Shown: positions 43,646 through 56,570, counted from the first letter of the stretch. The stretch: 64,000 nt of DNA from Papilionanthe hookeriana x Papilionanthe teres (GCA_022702705.1 CM040423.1:119221738-119285737); one strand, 5' to 3'. Numbers and translations are program-made. The notes: a model not told the origin generated them from the sequence alone.

Positions 43646-45104
43646 AGGTCTAGTCATCAAATATTGCAACAGATTAAACTTTGAAATAAGTATGACCTTA
43701 TGAGAAAGCATGTAATGCCTGAGCTTTTGAGCTGTAAAGACTAGGGACAAACAATGCTTCTCAATCGAAGGATACTTTACTTCTGTCGGAATTAGACGAT
43801 GACTTAAGTAGTAGAGAGTGTTTTCTTTGCCCTCGTCATTGACCTGGGCTAGCAGGGCTCCAAGAGACTCATCTAAAGCCGCGGTATAAAGTATCAACGG
43901 TCTACCCGAGATTGGGGCTGCTATGACAGGAGGTGTCATTAAATACTGCTTAATGTCCTCGAAGGCCCACTGGCATTTCTCTTCCCAAACGAATTTGGCG
44001 TCCTTTTTAACCAATGCCGAGAAGGGCTGACACCTACCTGACAAATTCGAGATAAAGCGTCGATGATATGCCAACACCCCTGAAAGGATCATAGTTGTTT
44101 CAATGTTTTGGGAGGCGGCATTTCTAAGATAGCTTTAATCTTTTCCGGATAAATTTCAATTCCGCGATGTCGGACAACAAATCCTAAGAATTTCTTATTG
44201 GTGATGTCGAAGGCGCATTTCAGGGGATTCATCTTAAGGTTAAATCATCTTAATTGCTCGAAAATAATTCTCAAATCATACAAGTGATCTTCCATTATTT
44301 TGCTTTTGATGACCACATCATCCACGTAGCACTCGACTTGGTTGTTAATGAGATCATCAAAAATCCTCGTCATTTCTCTTTGGTATGTTGCTCCTGTGTT
44401 CTTCAATCCGAAGGGCATTACTGTGTAGCAGTATATTCCAATTGGCGTTCTGAAGGCCATGAGCTTTTCATCTTCCTGTGCTATCTTTATCTGATTGTAT
44501 TTTGATGGTCTATCCATGAAAGAGAAGACTTCGTGTGCCAAAGCGATGTCGATCAAAAATTTTCGAATTGGTAGCGGGAACTCGTTCTTCAGGCATGCTT
44601 TATTCAAATCTCTGAAATCCAGGCAGATTCTGATCTGACATTCTTCTTTCTGACTGGTACCACATTGGCTAACCAAGTTGGATATTGCTCTTCACAGACA
44701 AATTTAGCGTTTATTAGCTTCTTAACTTCAGCTATTACTTGCTTTTCAATCTCTAGATGCATTCTTCTCGGAGCTTGTCTGACTCGAACGACAGTGTGAT
44801 TTACTCCTAGCAAGTGAATTGTGACTTCTGGAGCTAATCCTGGCATTTTATCATAACTCCAAGCAAAACAGTCATTGAATTCCATTAATAGCTTGATCAT
44901 TTCTTTGGAGTCTTCGTTATTGAGTAAGGAGCTAACAAAGGTCGGCCTAGGCTTTTCGCCAGTACCTAAGTTAACTTCCATTAACTCGTCTATTGTAGAT
45001 TTAATTTCTTCTTCAAATTCTGATGGAGCTTCTCCGACTGGTAGATCTTTGAGATCATTTGAAGCTTCCAAGAAGTCTTCATTAGGCTCGCAACTGACAA
45101 CCAA
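43646..45104 (-). pseudogene. Reverse transcriptase and partial RNase H of E4
   Basis: Frame 45104-44604 has the lead-in to RT (LGVNHTVVRVRQAPRRMHLE, YPTWLANVVPVRKK). Frame 44676-44245 has CLDFRDLNKAC, FSFMDRPSKYNQI, VMPFGLKNTGATYQR and the catalytic YVDDVVIKSK. A segment to about 44092 has LNLKMNPLKCAF in broken form. Frame 44092-43637 has the thumb (AYHRRFISNLS) and RNase H start (LYTAALDESLGALLAQ, YPSIEKHCLSL), ending at LLQYLMTRP. The Tat/Ogre lineage is clear. RNase H is cut by the deletion into integrase. Frames are shifted at about 44640 and 44230. Confidence 0.9.
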
Positions 45105-45110
45105 GCAAAA

Positions 45111-45764
45111 TCAGATATCATCAACTGATCCTATTGTGTCGAATCCAAGACCATGCTTTGAATCTGGAGGTCGACTGGCATTATTCCATAATTTTTCAAA
45201 GCGTTGTAATTGACCTTTTGACCACTGTTTAGGTAAGAAGCCACGTTGATATAAATTTTGAACACAGGGAAAGTACCACTCAAAAGGCAATTCCATTAAT
45301 TTAGATGAAGTAACATCTTCAAATTGTACATCATTTTCAATTTTAGAAGAAGAAGCACCACGGTAAAACTTGATCAGCTTAGCACCGCCACCATGCACTT
45401 CTTTGACCACCACACCCTCGACCTTATTAGGATAGATCGGGGTCAGGGCCAAAGTATGTACATAATGGTTAATCTTCTCGTACATTGATTTGTATTCTTT
45501 GTTCTTTTCATCTTCGAAAGAGATCTTGAACTGGGGTTTCTTTTAATTTATCTTCATTACTTCTTTCTTGGTTTCTTCTTCTTCGGAACTGTTCTCCCAA
45601 TAAACATCGATGACCGGTTTCTTCTGTTCAATTATTCCACCATTTCTTCCTCGACCTCGTCCCCGGCCTCGACCTCGAGTGTGAGTCCTGGAGAAACCTT
45701 CACCATCTCACCGTAAGGGAGTGGTGAGTAACTGTCGGACTAGAATTTCAGGTTCTTCATCATC
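45111..45764 (-). pseudogene. Protease-RT linker of E4 with RG repeat
   Basis: Around 45690-45640 the sense strand encodes a run of alternating Arg-Gly (RGRGRGRGRGRN) and then an acidic stretch (NSSEEEE). Frame 45485-45111 follows (HGGGAKLIKFYRG, MELPFEWYFPCVQNLYQRGF). This long linker between protease and RT is typical of Ogre-like elements. The RG run may bind RNA. Confidence 0.6.
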
Positions 45765-46250
45765 TCAAACTTCTTTTGCTTCATTTGGTATGATATTTCT
45801 GGAGAAGATTGTCTTTTTTTGAGGCGCGTAGTAAGCTGCATCTTCGTGAATGCTGATTTCATGCATGGAGAACGGTTGCAAATCACCTTTGATATACTGT
45901 TCTCCTTCTTCATAATATTTTATGCACTCGTGCAGAGACGACAGTACCATCCGGTTCTCATGGATCCACGACCGACCAAGTAGAGCGTTGAATGATGTCT
46001 CATAATCAATTATGTGGAATTTTGCGGTTGTCTTTACCAAATCGCCAATTTTCATTAATAGTGTTATCGATCCAAGAGCTCTTTCTCCTTTCTGATTGAA
46101 GCCCCTTAATAACATTTTGTGTGCTTCGAGGTTGCGAGCATCAATTTCCAAATATGCTAACGTCTGAAGGTTCATTATGTTAATTGATGCTCCCGGATCA
46201 ACTAGCACCCTGGAGAGCGTAAACTTTCCGATAGGGACTGAAATGTACAA
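45765..46250 (-). pseudogene. Aspartic protease of E4
   Basis: This 161-residue open frame contains the active-site triplet in VLVDPGASINIM (Asp18; DPG where DxG is expected, so the key Asp and Gly are kept). The second core block FNALLGRSWIHENRMVLSSLH is also present. It cuts the polyprotein in the particle. It lies between the Gag C-terminal region and the RG linker. The frame is open, but its neighbours are shifted. Confidence 0.85.
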
Positions 46251-46263
46251 CAGTCGATTGTGA

Positions 46264-47657
46264 TCAGTTGTTCCAAGAGTAGATCATGTCCGTGAAGGTA
46301 ACATCTCGCTGTTCTTTTAACGAGCAAACCTCGTCTAAGGAATTACTGGCCATTTGAGCTAAGCAAATTTCTGGGTCAAGTAAGGCCTTGATCAAAGTTT
46401 CCGTCATCTCCTTTGACAGGATCAGAGCGTCGTAGATGCTTAATTTGGCTGGTAGCTTCCTAAGATGGGCTAGCACGTTATAATCCACTTTCTTACCAGG
46501 CTCTTTAATTTCTTCTCGAATAGGCAATTCCTCTACTGGGGTTGACTCTTCCTGTGCAACCACCTGCTTTACTTTATCCTTTGGACCCATTCTCGGGGGT
46601 AGAACTTTTTTTCTTCATAGATTGACTATTATCTCTTCTGCATCTGGTGCTGAATCTGCCGGTGTTTCAGCTTGAATCAGAACGACTAGCTCTTCTGAAG
46701 TTTCTTCGGTGTTTGATAGCTCTAATTCTATTGCAACTGGAGCCCCTCAGAATTCACAAATGGACTCATCACTTCTTGAGCTTTCGTAGCCATCCTTGTG
46801 AACATCTTCTCTTTCTTCATGGTCATCGAGGTTTAGTATCATTTGAGAATCTTTATTTGTATGAAAATCGAGATCTGGATTTGGATGGTTGTCTTTAGTT
46901 ACGTAATCATTAGAAACAGTCAAAATGTAGCCAACACCAAAACTCTTATCGTTATAAGATCTCACCTGGGTAAGCAAATAATCATAAAGAGTCAGAGGTC
47001 CGAGAGATTTCTCCCCTGAATCAGAAACAACCATCCTAGGAAAAGCAGCCCCTAGTCTATGCTTCGGAGCCTTGGTCTTCTCTTCTTTCACGATCTTCTC
47101 CTCCTTTTGGGGTGGTTCTTCAATCGTAAACGATAGTGTCGGCTCGGCAGGTTTTAAAATTTGAGTTGAAGTGCACACCGAAGCTGTCTGGATGTGATCC
47201 AAAATATTCTTCGAAGACTTTGTCCAAACAGTACTCCATCCATCGTTGGTCGTGTATGGGTCTATCAAAACAATAGGATCCATTGAAATAACATTGACGA
47301 AACCTCCCTTTTGGGGTTCTTTCATGTATTCCTTCGGGATTCTTATGTTCCCTTTCCGGAGATTATCCTATAGCCAATTCTTAAAGGTGAAGCAATCTTA
47401 TATCTTATGTCCCAGCATCCTATGGTAGGGACGGTAATTCGGATGATCTTTCTTGTCAACTGCCTCTGGTTTTCTGGGCTCTGGTAGTGAAAGTCGGGCG
47501 TCTTCATCAAACTGTGAAACATCTTGGCCACTGCTTCAGTCTTGAAGGGGTATTCCTTATTCAAAAGTTCTTTCAGGGCACGTGGTGGATGACCCGATTT
47601 TTGTATTTCCAAATACAAGAATTTGTTATCACTGCTAGAAAATTTAATTTCTGGCAA
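46264..47657 (-). pseudogene. Gag C-terminal region of E4 (Tat-type)
   Basis: Frames 47657-47343, 47325-46747 and 46590-46264 form the Gag C-terminal segment and the lead-in to protease. Landmarks are HPPRALKELLNKEYPF, a Pro/Glu-rich middle (EEPPQKEEKIVKEEK), an acidic tail and DYNVLAHLRKLPAKLSIYDAL with MTETLIKAL, a stretch typical of Tat elements. The upstream end is cut at 47686 by insertion of E5. At least three frame changes occur. Confidence 0.75.
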
Positions 47658-47686
47658 AGGCGCGAAACACTTAACCCGGAATAACT

Positions 47687-49468
47687 TGCTATATAGATGT
47701 GTACCAAATTATAATTTACAGCAAAAACATTAAATAAAACTTGATTGCTATTGAATGCTAGGCTGTTAGTGATTAATACTTTTTAAATATATGTTTATCT
47801 AGCAAAATATAATTTTAAAGGAAAATATTTTATATACTTTTTGGGTACTTATGCAAGTATATGTATCGTTTCGAAGTAATAAAAGGCTTTGAAACAAAGA
47901 CCCCGAGTATCGATCCACGGGGAAAAATGGTAATAAATTTTTAAATATTGTATTTCAAAATCTTTTTGTATTTTAATCTAACTATAAATTACTTTTAATT
48001 TACTTAGATGCAGATAAAGAAAAAAATAATAAGAAAATGATTTTGTCAAAACAATATAAAACAAACAACTTTCTTCCTTTCAATTAATCCAGGATTTTTA
48101 AGATAATTTAATATTCGTTGGAGAATCTATTTTATGGCATTGTGCCAAATAGAAGCATTCATATACTTTACCCTTTGATCCAGGCGCAAAGAACATTGGC
48201 TAATCTACAGATCAGGTTCGGATGTATTGTTAGTAGAATGGGTTAATCTAGGCTCACACTACTAGATGTCCAAGGGTGGCAATGGTCGGCCCTACTGACC
48301 CTTTCCTTATCTATAAATCAAATTATAAGAATTTAGTCTATCACTCTAAAAACTTATCAATTCTACGCCCTTTAAATCTTATCTTCCTATTTATTTGCAC
48401 TTCACCTTGAATAGCCCACGCATGGCCTTCGACTAGCCAAGGATTCATGTGACATCTACAAGTTAAGAGTTCTTCTCCTTCTAGGTCTCAAAACTCTTCA
48501 ACAAGTTTTAACAATTTAAATGGCCAATTTAAAAAGTAAAGTAAGATCAGGTACTAATATCATCACAATATTTTGAAAATATTTTAATTATCAATTCTCC
48601 ATCGAATTTTATATTATCTTATTTATCTTTTCAAAATTGATGGAGGAAAGTAAACTAACTACTCAGAACACATTGAATATAAAACATCAAAAAATAATAA
48701 ATAAACTTTGAATCAAAAATAAAATACTTATCTTAAATATTCCTTCTACAGATCTTCTGATTCCTACTGACTCCACAGTGTAATGAACTCCAGATGCAAC
48801 AACTTGAAAATAAACTTACTAAACTAAATAAAAGTGGCCCTAAATCTCTTTCTCTATTTCTCTCTCTAAGGATGAGAGATCCTAAAGTGGCTAAGAGATA
48901 GGGGATACAATGGGGTCCCATTTTTTCTGAATGAGTGGACTCCTATTTATAGGCTTCAGAGGTTGCCATGAGGCACCTCTTCAAAACATGTCCAACTTCA
49001 ATGAATCTTCTAGAAGGGCTGTCTGGTGCCCAGGCGCCCGACACCGCGTCCCGTTCTTCGAGCCTCTTCACTTTAGCTTGCACCTCTTCGCGATTAAAAC
49101 CATTTTGGAGCTTCCAAATGCAATGTATCACATATCCTACTATCAAGGAACAACTTTCAGTCTTCTTGAATGTCCAATAACCGCTCACTCCGTCAAAATA
49201 ACAGTCCAAAAGTCGTCAAAAACTTGACAGTTTCTATATCGAGTCTGGCGCTTAGGCGCGAACTTCTGGCTCGTAGGCGTCAGGCCATAATTTTTTATAA
49301 TTCTTGTATTTTGCTCCATTTTTGCTCCTTTTTCACCCTTTTTTCCTTTTTTGGACCTTTTTACATCACCTACATCCAAAAACCCAAAAATACCTTTCAT
49401 TAAAGCATAATATCCTTAGAAATTGATAAAAATCAAGGCATAAAAATAGGTATTTTTTTCATGGATCA
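47687..49468 (-). repeat. 3' LTR of E5, about 1.78 kb
   Basis: The sense strand starts TGATCCATG (49468), right after the tract AAGTTTGGGGATTT, and ends near 47687. It is parallel to the E3 LTR. It includes the 'gcaagtatatgtatcgtttc' block with a T-arm-like 'ccccgagtatcgatccacgggg' (47901-47923) and GC palindromes (49244-49285). It contains no gene. Confidence 0.75.
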
Positions 49469-49486
49469 AAATCCCCAAACTTAAAT
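49469..49486 (-). other. Polypurine tract of E5
   Basis: The sense strand CATTTAAGTTTGGGGATTT ends at the LTR start. It would prime plus-strand DNA synthesis. It matches the usual Athila tract. Confidence 0.75.
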
Positions 49487-50769
49487 GTTACTTGTCTTCA
49501 AGTAACTCTTTTTACTATATAAAATGTATAACCTTTGGAATAAAAGATAAATATTTAAGATTCCTTATAATTTTTGATTTTATAAAGTCTTTAGTAAATT
49601 ATTAACCCAATTTCACTAACTACGTTTAATTTTAAGAATTTAAAGAATATTCAACTCCCAAATCCCAAGATTTCAAATTTTTCATCCATTTTGAAAATAA
49701 TAGAAGTTTATTATATTAAGATCTCATAGATTATTTAAAAGAAAAAGATCTTCTTGAAAAACCTTTCTTAAATAAATATTCATGCATAAAAATTAAGTAA
49801 AATGTGTAACTAGTTTTCCTTCTATATGATAATTCAAATGAAGCCAATTTTTTATTAGGCATTTCCTCAAGCTTCTACTCTCTTTTTTTTCTTTTTTTTC
49901 ATATAGAGAGGATTACTATATCAGGATAGCCTGTTAATGATTTTGAACTTCACTATCCTTAACTTATATTTTCAAAACTTATACATTTCCACTTAATTAT
50001 TATAACATGAATAAAAATTCAAAAAGATTTTCAATCTTTTCTTTTTTCAAGTGATAATTTTTTATTAGTTAATACTTCTAAAATTCCATTATTTCTATCA
50101 TGAATAGAACAATTCCTTAATCTTATTCTTCTTTAATTTAAATAAATTTATTCTTAAAATCAATCAAAGTTAATAAATTTTGGTTAAGTTCACTAAATTG
50201 TTTATAATTTCAAAAATAAAAGTGATCTTAAATAGATTCTTCATTCCTTAAGTTATGTTAAAAAGTTTTTATTTTATGAAAATATTAGCTCTTTAAGTAC
50301 AAATAAAATTTAAATTTGAATGTATTTTCCCTTCCCCCAAACTTAAGTTTTGGTATACTATGAAAATTTGAAAGTATGAGAGAAAAAAAATCATAATTTT
50401 AAAAAGGAAATTTTTATAAGTATGTAAAAACGATCTAAAATAGAAAACTTTACTTCTACTCATGCTTTTATGAATAATAAAGATAAAATTGAAGCAGGTA
50501 TAAAAAGTAAGCAGGCTAATTTTTATGATTATACTAAATTTAAAACAAAATAAAAGCAGAGCAAAATTACTAATTACTAAACAGTGAGTCGAAACAAACA
50601 TATCATAAATTAACTCTAATCTCGGTCTCAAACACAATATAATAAGAATATTCTAACAACAGAATCTTAACACTAATCAATCCACACGGTACATAAACAA
50701 ATCAACATACATCAAACATCAAACTAAACAAACTAACCAAACAAAACAAACTAACAACAAAGTAGCACA
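49487..50769. other. E5 3' UTR, no gene seen
   Basis: This is AT-rich. It holds a second tract-like run at 50326-50347 (sense CTTAAGTTTGGGGGAAGGG). The hydrophobic minus-strand frame at 50293-50637 is probably a result of AT-rich composition. Confidence 0.5.
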
Positions 50770-51434
50770 GCATAGAGATCTATCAACTACTAGTCACTGG
50801 TTGTAGCCTCATCATCATCATCGTCACCAAAGGAAAACTCAACATCCTTAGGATCAACAAATGGTGTGAAACTAATAAAAGTAGGGAAGTAACATCATGC
50901 TCACCCTTCAGAAATCTGATGAGGGCTTCATCATACTTAGCATCATAGCTACTCTTCCTCTGGGTATAGTCAGATAAATGATCAAGTTTCCTATCAATAG
51001 TATCAACCTTGCAGTGAGTTTGAAATAACTCCTGCTGCTGCTCTATAAACTAATCATGCATTGACTCCCAGAAACTTAATGGTGGCTCAGCGGAAGTAGA
51101 AGGTCGAGAAGTAGAAGGTCTACCTGGAGTAGGTGCAGAAGAAGAAGGAGCAGTTGATCTCGTCCCTCGAAGACGATCATATATGCTAATGCTCCCTGAC
51201 TAATCAGCTTAGTAGTCTTCAACATTTCCTCTGAAATATTTGCAGTGACTCCATTGCTAATACATAATGAATAAATCAGAGATGGGAATCCCGGTCGAAC
51301 GAAGTCTTTGGATCTCGCGAGTAGAATCCACGAGAATCATAAAAAATACTGCCGAGCATCATTAGGCTTCCTTTCCCGAATGCGGTAGTTTAAGATCGCT
51401 CGATCTCTAGTCACTTCACTCGGGTGGTTGGAAG
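50770..51434 (-). pseudogene. Env-like gene of E5, C-terminal part
   Basis: Directly after the solo LTR the sense reading is LPSNHPSEVTRDRAILNY, then DFVRPGFPSLIYSLC, ISEEMLKTTKLISQGAL, a Ser/Pro/Thr-rich linker (SSSAPTPGRPSTSRPSTSAE) and ELFQTHCKVDTIDRKLDHLS. This matches the putative plant transposon protein domain found in Athila env-like ORFs (SEVTRDRA block). Stops and one frameshift are present. The N-terminal part lies at 58995-59503. Confidence 0.75.
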
Positions 51435-51439
51435 GTAAC
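51435..51439. repeat. Left target-site duplication (GTAAC)
   Basis: GTAAC lies directly before TGTCGGC. The identical copy is at 58990-58994. Confidence 0.9.
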
Positions 51440-51660
51440 TGTCGGCATATTTTTAGGTTTATGTGTTGTATTTTAAAAAGAGGTTGCCTAACAGAAATTG
51501 TCGGTGAACTTTAGGTTTTAAATTTAATTTAAATATATATATTACTTAGAAAGTAGTTTTTGATTTTGAAAATAATTTTAAATGTGAAAATTTTAAGATA
51601 AGAAATTAAACTGATCTCACATCCCAAATAGTTTATAAAAACGAGCGCCGCACCACAAAC

Positions 51661-51889
51661 TGTGTATCTATCCCGAAGAATAGACATACCGCTTGATGAT
51701 GGGGCTCGATTAAAAAACTAGGAGATTTGTGACATCTGTTTGGTCTGCGAACCAATTTTATAAGCCGACAAGTTCCCCCGCTTAATATAAATGAATTAAG
51801 TAGGGTTTATATTACCTGGGTTCTTAAAATTCCCTATAAGGGCAAGCCCCTATAGTTAATTACATCTTAAGTGAAGGGAATCACCTAAG
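51661..51889 (-). promoter_or_regulatory. U5 stem-loop cluster, right solo LTR
   Basis: The hairpins are at 51661-51690, 51776-51806, 51834-51856 (CTATAAGGGC with GCCCCTATAG) and 51866-51889. In the sense RNA the first has CUAUUC-UUCG-GGAUAG, a C(UUCG)G tetraloop. Confidence 0.6.
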
Positions 51890-53559
51890 AAAACTCTCGA
51901 TAATAATCGGTAGTTACTGCTCTCAAGAATTTCAAAGTTTAAATTTTCAAGGGATTGAATTTTGGAATTTCAATAGGGAATGGATCAAATTTGGAACATT
52001 TTATTTTGGGAATTCAAAGGAAGTAAGGTAGGAGAAATCACAGATTCGAATTGAACTTCGGTAATTTCCCGACTATCCTATTGTTTGTCTTGAGTTTAGG
52101 AAAGCCATAATGTTTATTTAATATTTTGATCTTGCCAATTTTAATTAATTTGGACTTATATTCGTATGATGCGATCACACAAATAGCCTGAAAGGTGTGA
52201 GGTTTTATATCATATCAAACGACTACCTCGGAACCCTAAGACCGGTTAGGGCTTAATTTACAATGTAAATGCCTAACAAAAGATTGAGGATTTATGTTGC
52301 ACTAAGCAAACTACCTCGAAATCCTATGGTTTAATTATTTAATTCTAAGAAAGTTTCTGTTGAAGTAGACTCGGGTTTTCTTGATGACGATGGTACATGC
52401 TTGCCCACCATGCTCCGAGCTCCTTGTTGTTGCAGAGGTTTAGTTTTTAGAAGTCATAAATCAGGAGATGAGAGAAGTGTTCTGGTTTTAGAAAGGTCTT
52501 AGTTTCCAAGTGTTTTTATGTTTTAACTAAAACAAATCTTAAAGTTGATTATAACAACACCGGTTAAGTTCCCACGGTTCCATCCTTACGGCATCGTTAT
52601 TTTTATCTGATTCACTTAGTCCAGATGAATTTGCTAAACTCAACTGAATGAGTTCCACAATTTCAGTTAGACCGTGGGAAATTCCGTTAGCAACACGTAG
52701 GTTACATCATCCGAGGTATTCCCGATCATCCAACAAGACGTTTTAATTTAGTTGTAGTTGTAGTTTTGTTGTTCTGTTTGTGATTAAATTTTGAGTTGTT
52801 TTATATTTTGAAATGTTCTGGCGGTGAATTTTACCTTGTAATGACTTTTAATTTAGTTTTGATTTCAGTTTTAGGGACTATCCTAAAGGTGTGGGTTATC
52901 ATGCAACAATTATTTATCATGCAAGAAAAGTAAAGTGCAATGCGATTAAGTAAATTGCAATAAAGTAAATTGCAATAAAACAAAAGCGTACCTGGAGGGT
53001 CTTCCTGTCATCCTAAGCTGCACTTAAACACAATTTAGAATATTTAAGCATTTAAAGCAAGTTCCTAAGTAAAGCTAAGGGAAGGGTTATGGTTTTCTAC
53101 CAAGTTCCTAATCCTATAGCTAGTCATCTCCTATGACGTCTAGGTTCTTTGTGTTTTGGTTTAAGGACGATTTTCTTCATCAAAGAACAATTAAGTTCAA
53201 TTGTTCTTATAAACATCCTATCATATTGAGGAAGTGCTTAATACGAGTCTTAAACATCTTTTCAATACCTCTATGATTGTTTTAAGTCCAAGAGAATTTA
53301 ATTATACAAATGAATTAATCATCCAGGAATTCAAGTTTTGTTATCTTGCTTAGTGAACTAGGATATTTGAATATCTTATGAGTGAAGTAACACTTCATTT
53401 AATACTCCGTTTAGGAGTTATGACAACAAGAGCTTTTGAGGGCAAATTAATGTTCAAGTGATTTATGATTTAATTTAGTTTCAATTAAGGTGTTTATGTT
53501 TGGAATAGTGTTCAAGTTGTTTTAGATTTATTTTTGAATTCTTTATGTCTTAGGTGATG

Positions 53560-53905
53560 TTATTTTTAATACAATTTAATTTAATTTAATTTTAGTTTAA
53601 TTTAATTTGGTTTAGTTTTAATTTTAATTTAATTTTAATTTTATTTTAACTTGATTTTATTTTTTATTTAATTTAATTTAATTTAGCATGCTTTAATTTA
53701 ATTTAATTTAATTTAATTTAATTTAATTTAATTCAATTCAATTTAATTTAATTTTAATTTTAATTTAATTTAATTTAATTTAATTTAATTTAAACTTTAA
53801 TTTAATTAAATTTTAATTAAATTTTATTTTAGATTTTAATTTAATTTAAATTTTAATTTAATTTTATTTTTAATTTTAATTTAACATTTTATTTTTTATG
53901 TTTTA
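53560..53905. repeat. Pentanucleotide array (TTTAA)n in right solo LTR
   Basis: This is a near-tandem run of ATTTA/TTTAA pentamers, with interruptions. It is the complement of 6130-6540. Confidence 0.85.
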
Positions 53906-54409
53906 AGGATGATTTAATTTTAATTGTTAAAGTATTAATTTAATTGAAATTTTAAAAGGATTCAATTTAAATAATTTAACTTTAATTTAATTTAATGAAT
54001 AAGTCTTTTAGCATTTTAAATCTTGAATTTGGATTATCATTTTAATTAGGAATTAAATATTATTGAGGTGATTAATTTAGGGATTCTTAAATTAAAGAAC
54101 AAATCTCTTCCTAATAATATCCCTATTTTAATAACTCCAATTTTTATTATTCTTCCAAATTTAATTAATTATTTAATTAAAGTTTATTTTAATTATTTTT
54201 AAATTGTTTGATAGGTTTCTACCCTTTAACTACCTAAGTTTCAAACATCCAAAATCAACTTAGTATCAAATAATTTACTCACCCTTTTAATTAAACCTAA
54301 AAAATTTTTAATTATGGGTTAAAATTTTAATTACCATTTTGCCCTTTAAACTTACTAATTCCATAACTCACTAAATTGAGCTTAAATAAATTTGAAATTT
54401 TTATTTGAC

Positions 54410-55530
54410 TTCACTCATATGTCAATCAAGACATTAGGGGAGAAAATGTGATTTTTCTGTATTTAATTTATTTATGTAATTTTTTTTTGTGGAAAATAGG
54501 GATTTTTAAGGAATATTTAATAATATGACCAAGGAAAAGTTTCTGTCCTTAAGAAAATTATGAGACATTCCTAATGACCAGAGGACCACTTGGACCAATT
54601 TTGATGATTTTTTGAATTATATTCTTTTTATTATAATTATTTTGAGTTATGGAGTATTAATTAATTTAAAAAATAAAATAATGGTTGAAAAATGAATTTT
54701 ATATTTTTTAAAAATCTCTCTGATATCAAAGAAATCATATAACCAATTCTTACAATTTTCTGATTTTTCTTTGATTTATTAGAATTATTTTAGTGGAAAT
54801 GCTAGAAAATACATTTTTTTTAATTTTAAAATTACCTTAGGGCTTTAAAATTTAATATCTCATCACAGAGACTTAAGAAAAATATGGGGTTTGCTCCTAA
54901 GTGATTAAAATTCAAAATGTGACATTTTGGTGAATTTTATTATTTTTGTGATTTTTGTTATTTTTAATTATTAAAATATTAAAATAATGCAAAAAATCAA
55001 CTTTTTTAGAAAATTGCAGTTTTAATTTTCTTAAATTCCCCTGATATCAGAGAGGCTCCAAAACCAATCTGGTGAATTGTTGAGAAGTATTTTGAAAGTT
55101 ATGAATTTTTGAAGTTTAATTTTGGGTAAATGGCTTAATCAACCCATTTGATAGGGCTAACCAAGTCCAATTGACTTCGAACTTTTATGGTGGGTTCCTC
55201 ACGATCCTAAAGGTCGATGGAGAATTGATTTCAAGTCAATTTGATGTATGATTAGCTCTAATTAATTTAAGCTCCATTTTGGGTGTTTAAGCCAATTAAG
55301 GTTATTACAAGTGAGTTAACTCAAAAACTATTTTCCCTAGGGTCCTCTGGTCATAAGAAACATCACCAAATTTTCTTAGAATTTATTTCACAACATGCTA
55401 ATTATTGGAATTAAAATGCTCAGAATATTGACCTAGAATTGAAAAATCAATAACTCTTCATATGGGTGGCCTCTAACTTTAGAAAATTCAAGGAATGTTC
55501 CCAAATCCAGAGGCTTCAAAAGCCCTATGG
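54410..55530 (-). repeat. Palindromic module series, right solo LTR
   Basis: Imperfect palindromes are centred near 54429, 54570, 54728, 54885, 55045, 55208, 55355 and 55500, with spacings of 141 to 163 bp. Examples are CTGATATCAGAG near 55040 and GTCCTCTGGTCATAAG near 55342. Confidence 0.55.
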
Positions 55531-56562
55531 TCTCATGCCATGGTGAATTGTATACATGCATGGAGAATTGAAATAGTGAAGAGAGTAAATAAATAATTAA
55601 AAATATAATACTTGATGAAATTACATGATTTCATTTCCACATTATTCTCCTATGTTTACTGAGCAAGAGGGTATTTTTATTTTTTTTTCTGATTTACCTA
55701 CACAAAGTTATGCATTTTTGAAGTTTAGGGAATTAAATAAATAAAAAATACCCTAATTTCCTACTTATCCACGCGGCGCCACGCCATCCTCGGCAGCTCC
55801 GAAAGGCCACGCGTCATCTTCTGATTCGGCGCCGCCATCCGACTCAGCGCTCCAGGGGCCTACGGTTCATGCACCATCGCGCTGTCCGGCTCGATCCAGA
55901 CCGTCCACTCGATACACGCTCGATCCGACGGCTCCCAGTCATCGTCTACGACTGGTGTGCACCCGTGACTGTTAACCTTCTAACCCTAATTTCTCACTCG
56001 ATTCTCAACAGATTTTTGAGTTCTTATGCTCTATGGATTCGTCTTGACGAGACGAACACATCCATATGGTAAACATGTATTGAAATTGACTCAAATTAAA
56101 TAGAGAATCTATGTAAGCTCGGGAAGAAGATTGAGTCCATACCTTTGCTTAGAGAAGTGAAGCTTCGATCTGAGAGTTGTGTCACCTTCGATTGGGTCTA
56201 AGCAAGCTCCAAATGAAGTCCCTTGGGCTGGTGAATTGTCCAGGTACGATTTCGACCAGAGCCGATTACAAAGCTTGGAGTCTGGAACAGATGGGTGCCT
56301 GGAGAGGGGGCTTTCACTGGGGAAGTCCTTCTCTTGACCTTGTGCAGGTGTGGGTGAGTTTAATTTGAATTTGGTGGAGAATTGGGAGATGTCCTATTTT
56401 TGGGTGGAATTTTGGCTGAGAAATTGGGCTCTGTTGGTGGGGATTAGGGCAAATTGTCACTGTGGATCAATTGCTCTAAGTGTGGAGAGTGTTCTGGAGC
56501 AATTTTGGCAGGGTTTCAGTAAGGTCTGGTTTAGCACCTCCCATGGCCGAGAGGAGGTGGTG

Positions 56563-56570
56563 TTTAAATA
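56563..56570 (-). promoter_or_regulatory. TATA box of right solo LTR
   Basis: TATTTAAA on the sense strand lies in the same context (CTCCTATTTAAACACC) as the box at 3530-3537. Confidence 0.5.

Larger units (their letters stand above)
32926..47686 (-). mobile_element. Family A element E4, 3' part with pol and AlkB gene
   Basis: On the minus strand, from right to left: Gag C-terminal region, protease, linker, RT, RNase H (truncated), integrase C-terminus, 3' ORF with domain X and AlkB domain, 3' UTR arrays, 3' hairpin and tract, and 3' LTR (LTR3). The 5' part is separated by the insertion of E5 at 47686/47687 and lies beyond the window. RT sequence (YVDDVVIKSK, FRDLNKAC) and Gag style place it in the Tat/Ogre lineage. 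Confidence 0.85.

Noticed and set aside
50293..50637. 114-residue hydrophobic frame that could be a membrane protein
   Set aside because: Phe/Ile/Leu/Lys-rich translation is expected from AT-rich UTR. No counterpart was seen in E3, which is truncated before this point.
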